From positions 3,589,001 to 3,653,000 of the forward strand of contig NZ_CP107716.1 in the NCBI RefSeq assembly GCF_025854335.1: a stretch of 64,000 bases of DNA, in the 5' to 3' direction. Under the pieces are notes generated by a model. That model was not told where the DNA came from and made no database searches. It saw nothing but the letters and a program-made list of their open reading frames with translations. Shown in pieces: positions 8,278-17,726 of this stretch. The position numbers were made by a program, and so were the translations under genes. Every line of letters starts with the position of its first letter. Position 1 is the first letter of the stretch. Source of the stretch: Pelagibacterium flavum (GTDB lineage: Bacteria > Pseudomonadota > Alphaproteobacteria > Rhizobiales > Devosiaceae).

Positions 8278-8994
8278 TTAGGCCTGCGAGCTTTTTGCCG
8301 GGAGCGACCTTAAACAATTGGGCAGATTGTGCAAATCGTCGATCAGGACATCGGGGTTCAATGCGGCCAGTTGCGGCTTGAGGCCGGCGGGGCCGATATG
8401 GCTGCCGCCGGTGAAGGCGATGACGGCCATGCCCGCGGCCTTGGCTGCGGTAACGCCGGCGGGGCTGTCTTCAATGACCACGCAATCGGCGGGGGCAATG
8501 CCCATCTGCTGTGCGGCAAAAAGGAAGAGATCGGGCGCGGGCTTGCCGCGCGCGACCATGGTGGCCGAATAGATGTTGGGTGCAAAGCGGTCGTAAAGAC
8601 CGGTCAGTTTGAGGCTGATTTCGATGCGCTCGTAAACGCTGGACGAGGCGACGCAGGCGGGAACATCGAGGGTATCGAGGACGCCTGAAATGCCGGGCAT
8701 GGGCTTGAGCGCGCTTTCATAACGGGCATAGAGCCGGTGGCGCATATCGTCGAGCGCCGCAGCATCCATGGTGACGCCATGGTCGGTGGCAAGAGAGGCC
8801 GAGACCGTCTTGAGCGTGCGGCCGAGAAAATCGCGGTAGGCGATGTCGGTGGCGATGTGGACGCCAAGCGCGGCAACGGTTTCGACAAGCACGTCGATGG
8901 CGATGGGCTCTGAATCCACGAGAACGCCGTCGCAATCGAAGATGACGAGGTGGGGCGTTTTGGATTGCGGCTCGGGGGCGGCTGGGGAGATCAT
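8278..8994 (-). CDS. HAD-superfamily phosphatase / phosphoglucomutase-like hydrolase
   Basis: A 238-residue HAD hydrolase with all four motifs: FDCDGVLVDSE (I, nucleophile Asp), ASSS (II), Lys in ARGKPAPDLF (III) and IEDSPAG (IV). The helical cap is of the beta-phosphoglucomutase/DOG phosphatase type. I start it at Met 8994, because the longer frame would run through a palindromic repeat at 9025. It lies between the polyol dehydrogenase and the kinase. Rhizobial polyol operons often carry such a gene; it may remove dead-end sugar phosphates. Confidence 0.87.
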   Translation of the reverse strand: MISPAAPEPQSKTPHLVIFDCDGVLVDSEPIAIDVLVETVAALGVHIATDIAYRDFLGRTLKTVSASLATDHGVTMDAAALDDMRHRLYARYESALKPMPGISGVLDTLDVPACVASSSVYERIEISLKLTGLYDRFAPNIYSATMVARGKPAPDLFLFAAQQMGIAPADCVVIEDSPAGVTAAKAAGMAVIAFTGGSHIGPAGLKPQLAALNPDVLIDDLHNLPNCLRSLPAKSSQA

Positions 8995-9024
8995 TGATGC
9001 ACTGCCGGTTGTGAGGCTCGATGA

Positions 9025-9060
9025 TGGACCCCGGGAATAAATCCCGGGGTGACAGGGGGA
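9025..9060. repeat. Interspersed palindromic repeat, copy 2
   Basis: GGACCCCGGG, then AATAAAT, then CCCGGGGTGACAGGGGGA: a short stem-loop followed by the GTGACA tail shared with copies 1 and 5. It sits between the dehydrogenase and HAD genes and may modulate downstream transcript levels. Confidence 0.65.
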
Positions 9061-9157
9061 GTTTGGGGGGTGGCGTTTTTCCACTCACCGGGATTGTCAT
9101 TGCGGCATGTTCCGCAGGGTTGCAGGGGGTGGGTAAGGCGTGCGCCCTGCCCTGGCA

Positions 9158-10633
9158 TCAAAGCTTGCCCTGGATGTAGCGGGTGAGGGTGTCGCGGGTG
9201 CCCAATTGCCAGATCGTTCCCAGCGCGTTGGTGAAGGCGGCGACATAATCGGGGTTTTCGGCGGCGGCGCCAAAAATGTCTTTCATCTGCAGAAAGGCCT
9301 TTGCATCGTCCTTGGCACGGATCGCTGCGGTCTGGAGGCGGTCCCAGTTCGGGTCGTTGGGCGCAATCGGCGTGCCGGAATCGGTGACGCCATAGCAATA
9401 GCGGCACCAGAGGGCCGACACCAGTGCGAGGCCGGTGACCGGGGCGCCGGACCTAAGACGGTCTTCGACCGAGGGCAGGATGAATTTGGGCTGGCGGTTT
9501 GAGCCGTCAAGACACAGGCGCTGGATGGTGTCGCCGATCCTGGGGTTGGCGAAGCGCCCGGCGATCAGGCGCCGATAGTCGTCGAGATCGGTATCGGGCA
9601 CCGGGGGGACGACGGGGATGATCTCGTCTTTGGTGAGCTTTTCGAGATAGGCGGCGATCAGCGGGTGTTCCATGGCCTCATGGACAAAGTGGATATCCAT
9701 CAGTGCCGAAGGATAGGCAATGGCAGCGTGACCGCCATTGAGAATACGGATTTTCATCAGCTCCCAGGGGGAGACGTCACTAACGAAGGTGACGCCGACC
9801 TTTTCGAGCGCGGGCCGGCCGGTGGGGAAATTGTCTTCGAGCACCCATTGTTTGAAGGTTTCGCAAAACACCGGCCAGGCGTCGGCGATGCCGTATTCTT
9901 CCGAAACGATGGTGCGTTCGCGATCGGACGTCGCCGGGGTGATGCGGTCCACCATGCCATTGGGGAAGGCGACCGAGCGCCGGACCCAATCGGCCATTTC
10001 TCTATCGAACAGATCGGCCAGACCCGCCACCGCGTTGAGGGTCACCTTGCCGTTGTGGGGGATGTTGTCGCAGCACATGATGGTGAAGGGTTCGACCCCC
10101 GCCTGGCGGCGTGCCTTGAGCCCGGCAAGGATCAGGCCGAACACGGTGCTGGGCGTTTCGGGCCGAGCGGCATCGGCGACAATATCGGGATGGGTGGGGT
10201 TAAACGCGCCGGCGGCGTCAAGATAATAGCCACCCTCGGTGATGGTGAGCGAGACGATGCGAATGGCGGGATCGGCCAGTTTGGCGACAATCGTGGCCGG
10301 ATCGCCCGGATCGAGGAAATCGATCATGGGCGCGGTGATGCGCGCGTTTGTGCCCGAGGCTTCCTGTTCGACCACGGTGGTCAGATAATCCTGCGCGGCG
10401 AGGATCTTTCTCATTTCGGCATCATTGGCGCGCACGCCAGCCCCCACGATTCCCCAATCGTGGTCCTGCCCGAGATTGAAGAGATCATCGAGATAGACGG
10501 CCTGGTGGGCGCGATGGAAATTGCCAACGCCGAAATGGACGATCCCCGCCGCGAGATTCGAGTGATCGTAGCGCGGCACGGCGACCGAACCGGGCAAGGA
10601 GGAGAGAGAGTTTGCCGCTAGTCTGACACTCAT
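9158..10633 (-). CDS. mtlK: Mannitol 2-dehydrogenase / polyol dehydrogenase (long-chain)
   Basis: A 491-residue NAD-dependent enzyme that oxidises a hexitol or pentitol to the 2-ketose (mannitol to fructose in the best-known members). The N-terminal nucleotide-binding region reads GIVHFGVGNFHRAH. The catalytic K-x4-N-x2-H signature of polyol-specific long-chain dehydrogenases is visible as KIRILNGGH near residue 300. Length fits the family (about 490), and fructuronate/tagaturonate reductases are the main alternative. Position directly after the polyol transporter ATPase supports the mannitol/arabitol assignment. Confidence 0.85.
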   Translation of the reverse strand: MSVRLAANSLSSLPGSVAVPRYDHSNLAAGIVHFGVGNFHRAHQAVYLDDLFNLGQDHDWGIVGAGVRANDAEMRKILAAQDYLTTVVEQEASGTNARITAPMIDFLDPGDPATIVAKLADPAIRIVSLTITEGGYYLDAAGAFNPTHPDIVADAARPETPSTVFGLILAGLKARRQAGVEPFTIMCCDNIPHNGKVTLNAVAGLADLFDREMADWVRRSVAFPNGMVDRITPATSDRERTIVSEEYGIADAWPVFCETFKQWVLEDNFPTGRPALEKVGVTFVSDVSPWELMKIRILNGGHAAIAYPSALMDIHFVHEAMEHPLIAAYLEKLTKDEIIPVVPPVPDTDLDDYRRLIAGRFANPRIGDTIQRLCLDGSNRQPKFILPSVEDRLRSGAPVTGLALVSALWCRYCYGVTDSGTPIAPNDPNWDRLQTAAIRAKDDAKAFLQMKDIFGAAAENPDYVAAFTNALGTIWQLGTRDTLTRYIQGKL

Positions 10634-10666
10634 GATGCCGCTGATCCTCGAATGGTGTTCTTTGCG

Positions 10667-11665
<999 letters not shown>

Positions 11666-11698
11666 GGGACCAGTTCTCCTACCTTTTGTCGCGGTCGC

Positions 11699-11716
11699 GA
11701 ACCGGAAAACCGGTTC
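11699..11716. repeat. Short palindrome of a family common in Hyphomicrobiales
   Basis: GAACCGG AAAA CCGGTTC is a perfect 7-bp stem with a four-base loop, followed by CCACTTTTCC. This sequence form is a frequent intergenic repeat in the order. It lies between the second permease and the ATPase gene. Confidence 0.5.
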
Positions 11717-11737
11717 CCACTTTTCCTGCAACCGCTC

Positions 11738-12568
11738 CTATTTGACCGCGCCGAAGGTCAGGCCGCGGACCAATTGTTTCTGGCTGAACCAGCCCATGAT
11801 GAGGATGGGCGCAATGGCCATCATCGATGCTGCCGAAAGCTTGGCCCAGAACAGGCCCTCGGGCGAAGAATAGGCCGCGATGAACGCGGGGAGCGGGGTT
11901 GCCTGGGTGGTGGTCAGAACGATGGTCCAGAACGATTCATTCCAGGCCAGGATGATGTTGAGCAGCATGGTGGAGGCGATGCCGGGGATGGCCATGGGGG
12001 TGAGCACATAGATCACCTCCTGGCGGAGCGATGCGCCGTCCATGCGGGCCGCTTCGAGGATATCGACGGGGATTTCCTTGAAATAGGTGAACAGCATCCA
12101 GACGATGATAGGCAGATTGATGAGGGTGAGGACCAGGGTGAGCCCCAGATGGGTATCGGTGAGACCCGCCATGCGGAACAGCATGGTGATGGGCACCAGA
12201 ACGCCGACGGCGGGCAGCATCTTGGTCGATAACATCCACATCAGGATGTCCTTGGTGTGCTTGGTGGGCGAGAACGCCATGGCCCAGGCGGCGGGAATGG
12301 CGATGACCAGGCCTAAAAGGGTCGAGCCGACCGCTGTGATGATCGAATTGCCCAGGAACCGGAAATAGTTCGAGCGTTCGAGGACCGTTTCGTAATTTTC
12401 CAGCGTCCAGCTAAAGAACAGGAACTGGGGCGGGGTCGCAATGGCGGTGCCTTCGGTCTTGAAGCTGGTCAGGAACGTCCAGAGGATCGGGAAGAAGATC
12501 ACAAAGGCGATTGCCCAGGCGATGGCGGAAACGCCGAGTTTTCTTTGAGTGGAAATTGCGCGTGCCAT
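11738..12568 (-). CDS. Polyol ABC transporter permease (SmoG/MalG-like)
   Basis: A 276-residue inner-membrane permease. The EAA loop is AARMDGASLRQEVIYVLTPMAIPG near residues 172-195, and the protein ends in the conserved SQKQLVRGLTFGAVK tail. Six helices are expected. It lies five bases after the preceding permease gene in the operon and pairs with it. Confidence 0.93.
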   Translation of the reverse strand: MARAISTQRKLGVSAIAWAIAFVIFFPILWTFLTSFKTEGTAIATPPQFLFFSWTLENYETVLERSNYFRFLGNSIITAVGSTLLGLVIAIPAAWAMAFSPTKHTKDILMWMLSTKMLPAVGVLVPITMLFRMAGLTDTHLGLTLVLTLINLPIIVWMLFTYFKEIPVDILEAARMDGASLRQEVIYVLTPMAIPGIASTMLLNIILAWNESFWTIVLTTTQATPLPAFIAAYSSPEGLFWAKLSAASMMAIAPILIMGWFSQKQLVRGLTFGAVK

Positions 12569-12573
12569 GGTGG

Positions 12574-13440
12574 TTAGGCCTCCAGATTCTTGCCGACGAC
12601 GCGAAGCAGGAAGATCGCGACGATGTTGGCGAGGATGACGGCGACGATGCCGCCGGCCGAGGCCAGACCGAAATCATACTGGAACTGGGCCTGGAGATAG
12701 ATCAGGAACGGCAGATTGGTGGTGGCAACGCCCGGCCCGCCATTGGTGGTGACAAAGATTTCGGCAAACACCGAAAGCAGGAAGATGGTCTGGATGAGCA
12801 TGACCACCGTGAGCGCCCGGGACATGTGGGGCAGGATTATGTAGAAAAACAGCGATATGGGACCGGCGCCGTCCATGCCGGCGGCCTCGCGCTGCTCTTC
12901 ATCGAGCGATTGCAGCGCGGTCAGAAGGATCAGTGTTGCAAAGGGCAGCCATTGCCAGGCAACGATGATGATGACCGAAAACAGCGGCACGTGGGCAAAC
13001 CAATCGACCGGCTGGAACCCGAAGGTTCGCGCGATCCAGGCGAAGAGCCCGTTGACCGGATGCATGAGCATGTTCTTCCACACCAGCGCGGACACCGTGG
13101 GCATGACAAAGAAGGGAGCGATGACCAGAAGGCGCACGATGCCCTGCCCGAACATGGGCTGATCGAGCAACAGCGCCAGCAAGGTGCCGCCGACAAGGGT
13201 GATCGCCAGCACGCCACCAACGAGGATCAGGGTGTTTAGGAACACCGTCCAGATGTTGGGATTGGCAAAGAAGTAGGTGTAGTTGGCAAAGCCGGTGAAT
13301 TCGGGGGCGCGGAAGGCCGTGTACCACTGGAACGAGAACCAGACGGTCATCGAAAGCGGCACGATCATCCAGATCAGAAGCGCGATGACCGAGGGGGCCA
13401 TCATGAACCGGGCCGCTGTTTGGGTTTGAGCTGTTGCCAT
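12574..13440 (-). CDS. Polyol ABC transporter permease (SmoF/MalF-like)
   Basis: A 288-residue inner-membrane permease. The first helix is at about residues 13-33, and the EAA loop (EEQREAAGMDGAGPISLFFYIILP) is near residue 190. Length and hydrophobicity match SmoF/MalF. The gene follows the binding protein after a strong intercistronic hairpin (13485-13512), which would keep permease levels below those of the binding protein. Confidence 0.93.
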   Translation of the reverse strand: MATAQTQTAARFMMAPSVIALLIWMIVPLSMTVWFSFQWYTAFRAPEFTGFANYTYFFANPNIWTVFLNTLILVGGVLAITLVGGTLLALLLDQPMFGQGIVRLLVIAPFFVMPTVSALVWKNMLMHPVNGLFAWIARTFGFQPVDWFAHVPLFSVIIIVAWQWLPFATLILLTALQSLDEEQREAAGMDGAGPISLFFYIILPHMSRALTVVMLIQTIFLLSVFAEIFVTTNGGPGVATTNLPFLIYLQAQFQYDFGLASAGGIVAVILANIVAIFLLRVVGKNLEA

Positions 13441-13484
13441 TGTCCTCTCCCTGACCTTGGCGCGCGATTGGGGGATCGCGAAGT

Positions 13485-13512
13485 GAAGGGGCCGGCCTGA
13501 CCCGGCCCCTTC
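13485..13512 (-). terminator. Strong intercistronic hairpin after the polyol binding-protein gene
   Basis: GAAGGGGCCGG (13485-13495) and CCGGCCCCTTC (13502-13512) form a perfect 11-bp stem with a six-base loop. There is no T-tract on the minus strand, so it is better read as a stabiliser or attenuator inside the operon than as a full terminator. Confidence 0.6.
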
Positions 13513-13521
13513 AGTTAGGAG

Positions 13522-14832
13522 CTAGCGGTAGTAACCGGCGCGATCCATTTCCATGCGGGCTGTCTGCTGGGCCTGGTCGAGGGCCTGATCGACGCCGACC
13601 TGTCCGGCGAGGGCCGCCGAGAAGATCTGGCCGACCGACGTGCCGATGCCCTGGAATTCGGGGATCGCCACGAACTGGCCGCCGGCATAGGGCACATCCT
13701 GCACCGAGGAGTTGGTGGTGTTGGCCGATTGGATCGCCTCAAGGGTGATCTCGGCAAACGGGGCCGCCTCGATATAGGCCGGGTTTTCATAGAGCGAGGT
13801 GCGGGTTCCCGGAGGAACGTTGGCCCAGCCTTCTTCCTCTGCGACCATTTCGAGGTAGGCTTCGGACGTTGCCCATTCGATGAACTGCTTGGCTTCATCG
13901 ACGTTCTGCGAGCTTGCCGGAACGGCCAGCGACCAGACCCACAGCCAGTTGCCGTGGTTGTCGAACTCGCCATTGGTCGGGAACAGCGCATAGCCCACGC
14001 TGTCTGCAACCTGGCTTTCATCGGGGTTGGACACGAAGGACGCCGCGACGGTGGCATCCATCCACATGCCGCACTTGCCCTGCTGGAACAGCGCCAGATT
14101 TTCGTTGAACCCGTTGGACGAAGCGCCCGGAGGGCCTGCATCGGTCATCAGGTCGACGTAATAGGTGAGCGCCTCATTCCATTCGGGGCTGTCGAACTGG
14201 GGTTCCCAATCCATATCGAACCAACGGCCGCCCATGGAATTGGCAAGAGCGGTGATGAACGCCATGTTCTCGCCCCAGCCGGCCTTGCCGCGCAGGCAGA
14301 TGCCGTAGATTTCATTGTCGCGGTCGGTAATGGCCCGAGCCGCTTCGCCGATGAATTCCCAGGTGGGTTCTTGAGGCATTTCCAGACCGGCCTCTTCAAA
14401 GAGGTCGGTGCGGTACATGATCATGGCGCTTTCCGCATAGAACGGAGAGGCATACTGGGTGCCATCGACCGAAAGCGCCTCGCGCACGGCGGGGATCAGA
14501 TCGTCGGCATTGTAGTCGTCACCCAGATCGTCGAGCGGGGCAAGCCAGCCCTGAGCGGCCCAGATGGGGGTTTCGTAGGCGCCGATGGTCATGACGTCAT
14601 ACTGGCCACCGCCGGTGGCGATGTCGGTGGTGACGCGCTGGCGCAGAACGTTTTCTTCCAGCGTCACCCATTCCAGATCAATGCCGGTCTGTTCGGTGAA
14701 CCGGTCGGACAGACCCTGCATGCGGATCATATCGCCATTGTTGACCGTGGCGATGGTGAGCGATTGGGCCTGCGCGCCGGCTGCAAGGGCAAACAGCGAA
14801 CACGACCCGATGATGATCGAGCGTAACTTCAT
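13522..14832 (-). CDS. Polyol-binding periplasmic protein (SmoE-like)
   Basis: This 436-residue periplasmic binding protein opens the polyol operon. A clear Sec signal peptide (MKLRSIIIGSCSLFALAAGAQA) would be cleaved near residue 22. The mature part has the family-1 extracellular solute-binding pattern, including ARAITDRDNEIYGICLRGKAGWGENM and late Trp/Tyr ligand contacts. The ATG at 14832 has a GGAGG ribosome site; the longer frame from 14886 would run into the promoter. SmoE assignment rests on synteny with the SorC regulator and mannitol-type dehydrogenase. Confidence 0.9.
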   Translation of the reverse strand: MKLRSIIIGSCSLFALAAGAQAQSLTIATVNNGDMIRMQGLSDRFTEQTGIDLEWVTLEENVLRQRVTTDIATGGGQYDVMTIGAYETPIWAAQGWLAPLDDLGDDYNADDLIPAVREALSVDGTQYASPFYAESAMIMYRTDLFEEAGLEMPQEPTWEFIGEAARAITDRDNEIYGICLRGKAGWGENMAFITALANSMGGRWFDMDWEPQFDSPEWNEALTYYVDLMTDAGPPGASSNGFNENLALFQQGKCGMWMDATVAASFVSNPDESQVADSVGYALFPTNGEFDNHGNWLWVWSLAVPASSQNVDEAKQFIEWATSEAYLEMVAEEEGWANVPPGTRTSLYENPAYIEAAPFAEITLEAIQSANTTNSSVQDVPYAGGQFVAIPEFQGIGTSVGQIFSAALAGQVGVDQALDQAQQTARMEMDRAGYYR

Positions 14833-14849
14833 ATGGTAATCCTCCCATA

Positions 14850-14947
14850 TGCTCCAAGAATGAGCATTTGCTATACGCGTGGGCAATTACTCACTTTCTG
14901 CGACACAATGTCAAGGGGCTTTTGCTCACGGATGGGGAAATTGCTCA
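14850..14947 (-). promoter_or_regulatory. Promoter/operator region of the polyol operon with repeated TTGCTCA sites
   Basis: Upstream of the binding-protein gene, TGCTC (14850-14854) and GAGCA (14862-14866) form an inverted repeat. TTGCTCA recurs at 14922-14928 and 14941-14947. TTGC and GCAA halves also flank ACGCGT near 14868-14886. The clustering suggests operators for the SorC-type regulator encoded next door, but assignment to that regulator is inference. Confidence 0.45.
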
Positions 14948-15112
14948 AGGCGGCACACTGCAGCGGCCGTGTTTGCGGGGCAGCATCATGATGGATTGCG
15001 GCGATGACAGGGGGAGTGGATGGGGGCGAGGTCCTGCCCTCTCTATCGCTGTCCCGGACTTGATCGGAGACTCAGCAGCTTCGCCCAGCCCCTGGAGGGG
15101 ATGGCAACGGAC

Positions 15113-15137
15113 ATGGACCCCGGCTTTCGCCGGGGAA
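15113..15137. repeat. Interspersed palindromic repeat, copy 3
   Basis: GGACCCCGG CTTTCG CCGGGG with a short loop matches the consensus of the other copies, but the GTGACA tail is degenerate. Confidence 0.55.
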
Positions 15138-15190
15138 GCGAGGGTGGGGGTGGGAGCGGCTACGGCCGGAGCCGCCGGTGCTGGGGATAC

Positions 15191-15218
15191 TGGACCCCGG
15201 ATCAAGTCCGGGGGACCA
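15191..15218. repeat. Interspersed palindromic repeat, copy 4
   Basis: TGGACCCCGG ATCAAGT CCGGGGG: same stem and same TGGACC lead as copies 2 and 5, only 78 bp after copy 3. Confidence 0.6.
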
Positions 15219-15266
15219 AGGGTGGAGAGACGGGGCAAACGAATGGGAACGCTGGGCGCGGTGAGG

Positions 15267-16220
15267 TCAGGCCAGCAGCTTGGCGGCGGTGTCTTCGTCG
15301 GTGATGAGCCCGTTGACGAGGCCGCGGGCGACGGCGGCGTGGATGGCGGCGACCTTGTTGGGGCCGCGGGCTGCGGCGACCACGAGAGCCCTGTCGGCAG
15401 AGGGCAAGGGGGCCGAGGCCACGCGCTCATTGGTCATGCCCGGAACCAGCCCCCCGCTGGAATCAAAGACCCAGCCGAGCATTTCGCCTACGGCGCCGGC
15501 CTTTTGCAGGGCCTTGAGCTCGGCGCGGGTGACGAACCCATCCTCATAAAGCGGGGCGTTCGGCCCCAGATCGCCCACGCCAACGAACCAGACGCTGGCC
15601 TCTGCCGCGAGGGCGAGATTTTTTTCGATTCCCACCTGGCTGTGCAGCAATTGCCTGTCGCGCGCACTCGCGGCAATGACCGGCAGAGGCATTGGGAAGC
15701 TGGGCGCCTTGACCTTGTCGGCAATGGAAAAGATGACGTTATAAAACGCGGCCGAGCCATCGGGCGCGATATTGCCGGTGAGGGAAACGATACGGTGCTG
15801 GGGGCAATCCATGACCGGGAGCAGATCGACAGCGGCCTTGAGGGTGCGGCCGGTGCCCACGCCCATGATGACCGGGCTGGAGCCGGAGAGAATCTTTTCG
15901 ATCTCGAGCGCCGTCGCGTCGGCAACACCAAGGGTCGTATCGGGGTGACCGGGGTCTGAGGGGACGATTTCGGCAAGGCGCAGGCCGAAACGGTCTTTAA
16001 GTTTGGCGGCCAGTTCAAGGCAATTGGCAATGGGGTGATCGAGGCGGACCTTGATGAGCTTTTCGGAGATGGCCAGCGAGACGAGCCGCTGGGCGCTCTG
16101 GCGCGATACGCCGAGCTTTGCGGCAATCTCGTCCTGAGTGTTGCCGGCAACGTAATAGAGCCACCCGGCGCGGGCGGCATCGTCGAGCTTGTTGCGGCTG
16201 GCTTCCGAACGCGGCGGCAC
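15267..16220 (-). CDS. SorC/DeoR-family sugar-binding transcriptional regulator of the polyol operon
   Basis: A 317-residue cytoplasmic regulator. The N-terminal helix-turn-helix is NTQDEIAAKLGVSRQSAQRLVSLA (about residues 27-50). It is followed by a SorC sugar-phosphate-binding domain with the GTGRTLKAAVD loop near residue 120 and VGVGDLGPNAPLYEDGFV near 230. Genes of this family head sorbitol/mannitol ABC operons in rhizobia. It probably controls the operon starting at 14832 in response to a polyol or its phosphate. Confidence 0.9.
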   Translation of the reverse strand: MPPRSEASRNKLDDAARAGWLYYVAGNTQDEIAAKLGVSRQSAQRLVSLAISEKLIKVRLDHPIANCLELAAKLKDRFGLRLAEIVPSDPGHPDTTLGVADATALEIEKILSGSSPVIMGVGTGRTLKAAVDLLPVMDCPQHRIVSLTGNIAPDGSAAFYNVIFSIADKVKAPSFPMPLPVIAASARDRQLLHSQVGIEKNLALAAEASVWFVGVGDLGPNAPLYEDGFVTRAELKALQKAGAVGEMLGWVFDSSGGLVPGMTNERVASAPLPSADRALVVAAARGPNKVAAIHAAVARGLVNGLITDEDTAAKLLA

Positions 16221-16289
16221 CTGGCTTGTCTCCCTTTTTTCCTAGTGTAGATATACCAGCATCGGCTGGCATGGAAAGGATGAGGCAGC

Positions 16290-16571
16290 ATGGAGCCCGG
16301 CAAACCTGCCATAACCATAACCTATTGCACGCAATGCAACTGGCTGCTGCGTTCGGGCTGGATGGCCCAGGAGCTGCTCTCGACCTTCGGGACCGAACTG
16401 GCGGGGGTGACGCTGGTGCCGGGGACGGGCGGGATCTTTGCAATTGCCGCCGGAGACACTCTGATCTGGGAGCGCAAGCGCGATGGCGGCTTCCCCGACG
16501 TCAAGGCGCTCAAGCAAAGAGTGCGCGACCTGATTGATCCAAAGCGCGATCTGGGCCACATCGACCGCTGA
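16290..16571 (+). CDS. SelT/SelW/SelH (Rdx) family thioredoxin-like protein
   Basis: A 93-residue protein. The CxxC redox motif YCTQCNW is near residue 12, and the later GTGGIFAI and W-x-R-K...GGFPD-K-LKQ-VRD pattern is typical of bacterial SelW-like proteins. Cys replaces selenocysteine. The fold is thioredoxin-like with an unsettled redox role. The gene diverges from the SorC gene. Confidence 0.88.
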   Translation: MEPGKPAITITYCTQCNWLLRSGWMAQELLSTFGTELAGVTLVPGTGGIFAIAAGDTLIWERKRDGGFPDVKALKQRVRDLIDPKRDLGHIDR

Positions 16572-16601
16572 CCAACCGTTATTCGGCTGAAGGCGGCCTG
16601 C

Positions 16602-16678
16602 AAATGATGGTTTTCTGCACTTCCGGTGCTCACGTACCGAAAGGTACGCTCCGCTCCGGTTCCAGAAAACCACCATTT
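16602..16678. repeat. Large imperfect palindrome (about 36-bp arms)
   Basis: The left arm (16602-16638) and right arm (16643-16678) are imperfect reverse complements around a GAAA loop. Landmarks are ATGATGGTTTTCTG against CAGAAAACCACCAT and CACGTACC against GGTACG. This is the shape of a palindromic intergenic repeat unit. The flanking 16572-16871 stretch has no supported gene. Confidence 0.65.
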
Positions 16679-16871
16679 TCGACTCACCTTGAGCCGAATC
16701 TCGATCGGTCACAGAACGGCCCAAAGGCAAAGCCTTGCCCCCGGTCCGGGACAAATGGGCAAAACATTTCGCCTGCGCCCGGTTCAAGGCAACGCATTAA
16801 GGCCCATATTGAATTAGACGGTTTTTGATCCAATCACCCGATTTTTCGGGCACGGAAAAGGAGACATGCAC

Positions 16872-17504
16872 ATGGCTATTCTGATCGGCGATACGGCGCC
16901 CGATTTCACGGCGCAGACGACTGAAGGGGAAATCCGGTTTCACGATTATATCGATGGAAGCTGGGCGGTGCTGTTTTCGCACCCCAAGAACTATACCCCG
17001 GTCTGCACGACCGAACTTGGCTATACCGCAAAGCTGAAACCCGAGTTTGAAAAGCGCGGCGTCAAGGTTCTGGGCCTGTCGGTCGACAAGATCGAGGACC
17101 ATGAGGGCTGGGCCAAGGACATCGAGGAGACGCAAGGCTCGGCGCTGAATTTTCCGCTGATTGCCGATGACGGCTCCATCGCCCGCCTCTATGACATGAT
17201 CCACCCCAATGCCAGCGACACGCTGACCGTGCGGAGCGTGTTCGTGGTGGGGCCGGACAAGAAGGTCAAGCTCAAGCTCGAATACCCCGCTTCAACGGGG
17301 CGGAATTTCGACGAGGTCCTGCGCGTCATCGACAGCCTGCAGCTCACCGCCAACCATCAGGTGGCAACGCCGGTGAACTGGAAGAACGGCGAAGACGTCA
17401 TCATCGTCCCGGCCGTGACCAATGAGCAGGCCAAGGAAAAATTCCCCGATGGCTGGAACGAAGTGCGGCCCTATCTGCGCATCGTCAAGCAGCCGGGCGC
17501 CTGA
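16872..17504 (+). CDS. 1-Cys peroxiredoxin (Prx6/AhpC-TSA family)
   Basis: A 210-residue cytoplasmic peroxidase. The catalytic signature is HPKNYTPVCTTELG, with the peroxidatic Cys near residue 45, and the long Prx6-type C-terminal extension runs from VATPVNW to VRPYLRIVKQP. It reduces hydrogen peroxide and alkyl peroxides. Two in-frame ATGs are close together; the second (16872) has the better distance from AGGAG at 16859. A strong terminator follows, so it is probably monocistronic. Confidence 0.93.
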   Translation: MAILIGDTAPDFTAQTTEGEIRFHDYIDGSWAVLFSHPKNYTPVCTTELGYTAKLKPEFEKRGVKVLGLSVDKIEDHEGWAKDIEETQGSALNFPLIADDGSIARLYDMIHPNASDTLTVRSVFVVGPDKKVKLKLEYPASTGRNFDEVLRVIDSLQLTANHQVATPVNWKNGEDVIIVPAVTNEQAKEKFPDGWNEVRPYLRIVKQPGA

Positions 17505-17530
17505 ATTTCAGCCTCGAGAACCAATATCGG

Positions 17531-17557
17531 AAAGGGCCCTGAGGGGCCCTTTCTTTT
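17531..17557 (+). terminator. Rho-independent terminator of the peroxiredoxin gene
   Basis: AAAGGGCCC (17531-17539) pairs with GGGCCCTTT (17544-17552) across a TGAG loop, followed by CTTTT. It lies 26 bases after the stop codon. Confidence 0.85.
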
Positions 17558-17657
17558 GGACGCGGCCGAACCGAAAAGCCTGCATCTTTTGCCGGTCGCC
17601 CTGGTCCGTTCGAGCCAGTGGTGGCGAAGATTGCGGCGCTGCAAGCGGCGATGCTGC

Positions 17658-17690
17658 TGGACCCCGGGAACAAGTCCCGGGGTGACATGG
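17658..17690. repeat. Interspersed palindromic repeat, copy 5
   Basis: TGGACCCCGGG AACAAGT CCCGGGGTGACATGG: the longest stem of the family, with the GTGACA tail. It lies between the convergent ends of the peroxiredoxin and lipoprotein genes. Confidence 0.65.
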
Positions 17691-17726
17691 AGGGGTATGG
17701 AGACGGTGTCGCCTCTTCGATGCAGG

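Larger units (their letters stand above)
14948..15266. other. Gene-free stretch with two interspersed repeats
   Basis: No convincing coding sequence is visible between the operon promoter and the end of the SorC gene. The stretch holds repeat copies 3 and 4 and a degenerate half-copy (GTCCCGGACTTGATCGG near 15050). Open frames here are GC-rich, low-complexity shadows. Confidence 0.6.

Noticed and set aside
9665..10621. 318-codon plus-strand frame opposite the mannitol dehydrogenase
   Set aside because: Shadow frame with repetitive His/Gly/Asp composition; the dehydrogenase on the other strand is complete.
13729..14826. 365-codon plus-strand frame opposite the polyol-binding protein
   Set aside because: Antisense shadow; no ribosome site and no recognisable fold.
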